A stretch of DNA of 6,966 nucleotides, taken from assembly GCA_004347925.1 (NCBI GenBank), contig QNVD01000265.1, positions 1 through 6,966 of the forward strand, in the 5' to 3' direction. This document shows positions 5,338-6,966 of the stretch, piece by piece. Source of the stretch: Hadesarchaea archaeon (lineage in GTDB: Archaea > Hadarchaeota > Hadarchaeia > Hadarchaeales > WYZ-LMO6). The notes under the pieces were generated by a model that was given only the letters and a program-made list of their open reading frames with translations, did not search any database and was not told where the DNA came from. A program made the translations under genes and the position numbers. The first letter of the stretch is position 1, and every line of letters begins with the position of its first letter.

Positions 5338-6791
5338 AGGTCATCACCATAGATCCCATCACCAGGCTGGAGGGCCACGGCAAGATCAGCATCTTCCTAG
5401 ATGAGAGGGGGAACGTGGCCAACGCCTACCTGCAGATCCCGGAGCTCAGGGGCTTCGAGCGCTTCTGCGAGGGAAGGAGGGCGGAGCTCATGCCCCAGAT
5501 CACCTCCAGGATCTGCGGGGTCTGCCCCGTGGCCCACCACATGGCCTCCACCAAGGCCCTGGACGCGGCCTTCCACGTGGATCCCCCCTCCGCCGCCAAG
5601 AAGCTCAGGGAGCTGATCTACTCCGGGTACTACATCTACGATCACACCCTCCACTTCTTCTACCTGGGAGGACCCGACTTCGTGGTGGGGCCCGATGCCC
5701 CCCCGGCCGAGAGGAACATCCTGGGGGTGATCAAGAAGGCCGGGCTGGAGGTGGGGAAGGAGGTGATCAAGCACAGGGCCTACGGGCAGAAGATCACGGC
5801 CATCCTGGGGGGAAAGGCCACCCACCCCGTCTGCGGACTGCCCGGAGGGGTGAGCAAGTCCCTGAGCGAGGAGGAGAGGAGGGAGATCGAGAAGATGGCG
5901 AAGTCCTGCGTGGAGTTCTCCCAGAAGGCCCTCCAGATCTTCGACCAGGTGGTGCTGAAGAACAAGAAGTACGTGGAGCTGATAAAGAGCGACGCCTACA
6001 CCCTCAAGACCTACTACATGGGGCTCGTGGACGACAAGAACAGGGTGAACTTCTACGACGGGAAGATAAGGGTGGTGGACCCGAGCGGGAGGGAGTTCGT
6101 GAAGTTCTCCCCCTCCCAGTACCTGGACGTGATAGGGGAGCACGTGGAGGACTGGACCTACGTGAAGTTCACCTACCTGAAGAAGGTGGGGTGGAAGGGG
6201 CTGGTGGACGGTCCCGGCAGCGGGCTCTACAGGGTGGGGCCGCTGGGAAGGCTGAACGCGGCCGACGGCATGGCCACCCCCCTGGCCCAGCAGGAGTACG
6301 AGAGGATGTACGAGACCCTGGGCGGGAAGCCCGTGCACTCCACGCTGGCCTTCCACTGGGCCAGGCTGATAGAGCTCCTGTATGCTTCCGAGAGGGCGCT
6401 GGAGCTCTCCCAGGACCCGGAGATCACCAGCAAGGACGTGAGGAACCCGGTGGGGGCTCCCGGGGAGGGAGTGGGGGTGGTGGAGGCGGCCAGGGGAACC
6501 CTGTACCACCACTACCAGCTCACCGAGGACGGCCTCATCAAGAAGGCCAACCTGATCGTGGCCACCACCAACAACGCCGCCCCCATCTGCCTCTCCGTAA
6601 AGAACGCGGCGAAGGCCTTCATCTCGGGAGGGAAGATCACGGACGGGATCCTGAACATGGTCGAGATGGCCTTCAGGGCCTACGACCCCTGCTATGCCTG
6701 CGCCACCCACTTCGCGCTGGGGAAGATGCCCCTGGAGGTAAAGATCTACGACCACGAGCGCCGCCTCGTGCGCACCCTCACCAGGCCCTGA
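5334..6791 (+). CDS. mvhA: F420-non-reducing (Mvh-type, group 3c) [NiFe]-hydrogenase large subunit
   Basis: A 485-residue catalytic subunit that binds the NiFe(CN)2CO centre and interconverts H2 with protons and electrons. Active-site motifs are intact: RLEGHG (11-16, with the conserved Glu13 of this family), RICGVCPVAH (59-68, ligands C61 and C64) and DPCYACATH (451-459, ligands C453 and C456). After H459 there are 26 more residues, the C-terminal extension that a specific endopeptidase removes after nickel insertion; the next gene encodes such a protease. A conserved family segment near 384-394 reads EAARGTLYHHY, with alanine where EAPRG is usual. The start is the ATG in the ATGA overlap with the small-subunit stop, and the N-terminal KVITIDPITRLEGHG is typical. 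Together with the small subunit it forms the minimal hydrogenase dimer. An oxygen-tolerant or membrane-bound type is not indicated. Confidence 0.92.
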   Translation: MKVITIDPITRLEGHGKISIFLDERGNVANAYLQIPELRGFERFCEGRRAELMPQITSRICGVCPVAHHMASTKALDAAFHVDPPSAAKKLRELIYSGYYIYDHTLHFFYLGGPDFVVGPDAPPAERNILGVIKKAGLEVGKEVIKHRAYGQKITAILGGKATHPVCGLPGGVSKSLSEEERREIEKMAKSCVEFSQKALQIFDQVVLKNKKYVELIKSDAYTLKTYYMGLVDDKNRVNFYDGKIRVVDPSGREFVKFSPSQYLDVIGEHVEDWTYVKFTYLKKVGWKGLVDGPGSGLYRVGPLGRLNAADGMATPLAQQEYERMYETLGGKPVHSTLAFHWARLIELLYASERALELSQDPEITSKDVRNPVGAPGEGVGVVEAARGTLYHHYQLTEDGLIKKANLIVATTNNAAPICLSVKNAAKAFISGGKITDGILNMVEMAFRAYDPCYACATHFALGKMPLEVKIYDHERRLVRTLTRP

Positions 6792-6828
6792 CCCAACGGC
6801 TTTAGCCCTTCTTTTCCCACCTTTCCTG

Positions 6829-6966
6829 ATGGAGAGGGAGCTGAGGGACTGGCTGAGGGGCTGCCGGAGGCTCCTGGTGATGGGGGTGGGGAACCCCCTG
6901 CGCAGGGATGACGGGGTGGGGCTGGAGGTGGTGAGGAGGATGAGGGGCAGGGTGGGGGGGGAGGTG
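6829..6966 (+). CDS. Hydrogenase maturation endopeptidase (HycI/HyaD/HoxM family), 5' part only
   Basis: The first 46 residues are in the window; the gene runs off the right edge. The diagnostic motif GVGNPLRRDDGVG (19-31) follows a short beta strand (RLLVMGVGN), exactly as at the N-terminus of [NiFe]-hydrogenase maturation proteases. D28 sits at the position of the acidic nickel-sensing residue (Asp/Glu) of that family. The expected role is to cut the large subunit after H459 once nickel is loaded. The gene lies 37 bases behind the large-subunit gene in the same direction, so co-transcription is likely. No Shine-Dalgarno sequence is visible; the upstream bases are pyrimidine-rich. No other ATG, GTG or TTG lies in frame in the gap, so I chose ATG 6829. 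The symbol is left blank because the family members cannot be told apart from this fragment. Confidence 0.85.
   Translation, partial: MERELRDWLRGCRRLLVMGVGNPLRRDDGVGLEVVRRMRGRVGGEV

Noticed and set aside
5397..6755. A 452-residue open frame on the - strand opposite the hydrogenase large subunit
   Set aside because: The translation is rich in His, Val, Leu and Gly with no domain, and the + strand gene has intact catalytic motifs and coding-type purine bias. It is a GC-driven antisense shadow.

Overview
This window is almost certainly from an archaeon, probably a thermophilic euryarchaeon-like lineage. Genes are preceded by BRE/TATA-type promoter elements with short leaders and followed by oligo-T tracts. 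One gene encodes a class III (type IV pilin-like) signal peptide of the archaeal pilin kind. The hydrogenase is of the methanogen/archaeal Mvh (group 3c [NiFe]) type. The DNA is GC-rich, and coding strands are purine-rich with heavy use of AGG, GAG and AAG, as in many thermophiles. Hadarchaeota ('Hadesarchaea') or a relative is a plausible guess, but nothing here fixes the lineage.

Layout: positions 1-247 hold no convincing gene. The first ~150 bases are C-rich on the + strand and contain a strong hairpin at the very start, followed by the promoter of the first gene. Two tandem SCP2-type lipid-binding protein genes follow (248-745 and 867-1427, + strand), each with its own TATA box and an oligo-T terminator. 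They are paralogues that share blocks of nearly identical DNA separated by diverged DNA. A long-chain acyl-CoA synthetase-like gene (3214-1496, - strand) converges on the second SCP2 gene. From its start region a pilin-like gene diverges (3279-4277, + strand); this protein appears to carry a lectin-like domain inserted into the pilin. The 64-base divergent intergenic region contains a perfect inverted repeat with 10-base arms wrapped round the only good TATA element.

The right half is a hydrogenase operon with its own promoter: the Mvh-type small subunit (4342-5337), the large subunit (5334-6791, overlapping by the ATGA quadruplet), and, 37 bases further, the start of a hydrogenase maturation endopeptidase (6829 to the window edge).

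Functionally the window has three modules. The first is a lipid module: the ligase makes acyl-CoA from free fatty acids, and SCP2 proteins could bind or carry acyl-CoA or lipids. The second is a surface-exposed pilin-lectin that may bind sugars. The third is a cytoplasmic hydrogenase that would supply electrons from H2, or dispose of them as H2, together with the protease that matures its large subunit. The usual electron-transfer partners of Mvh (MvhD, HdrABC) are not in the window.
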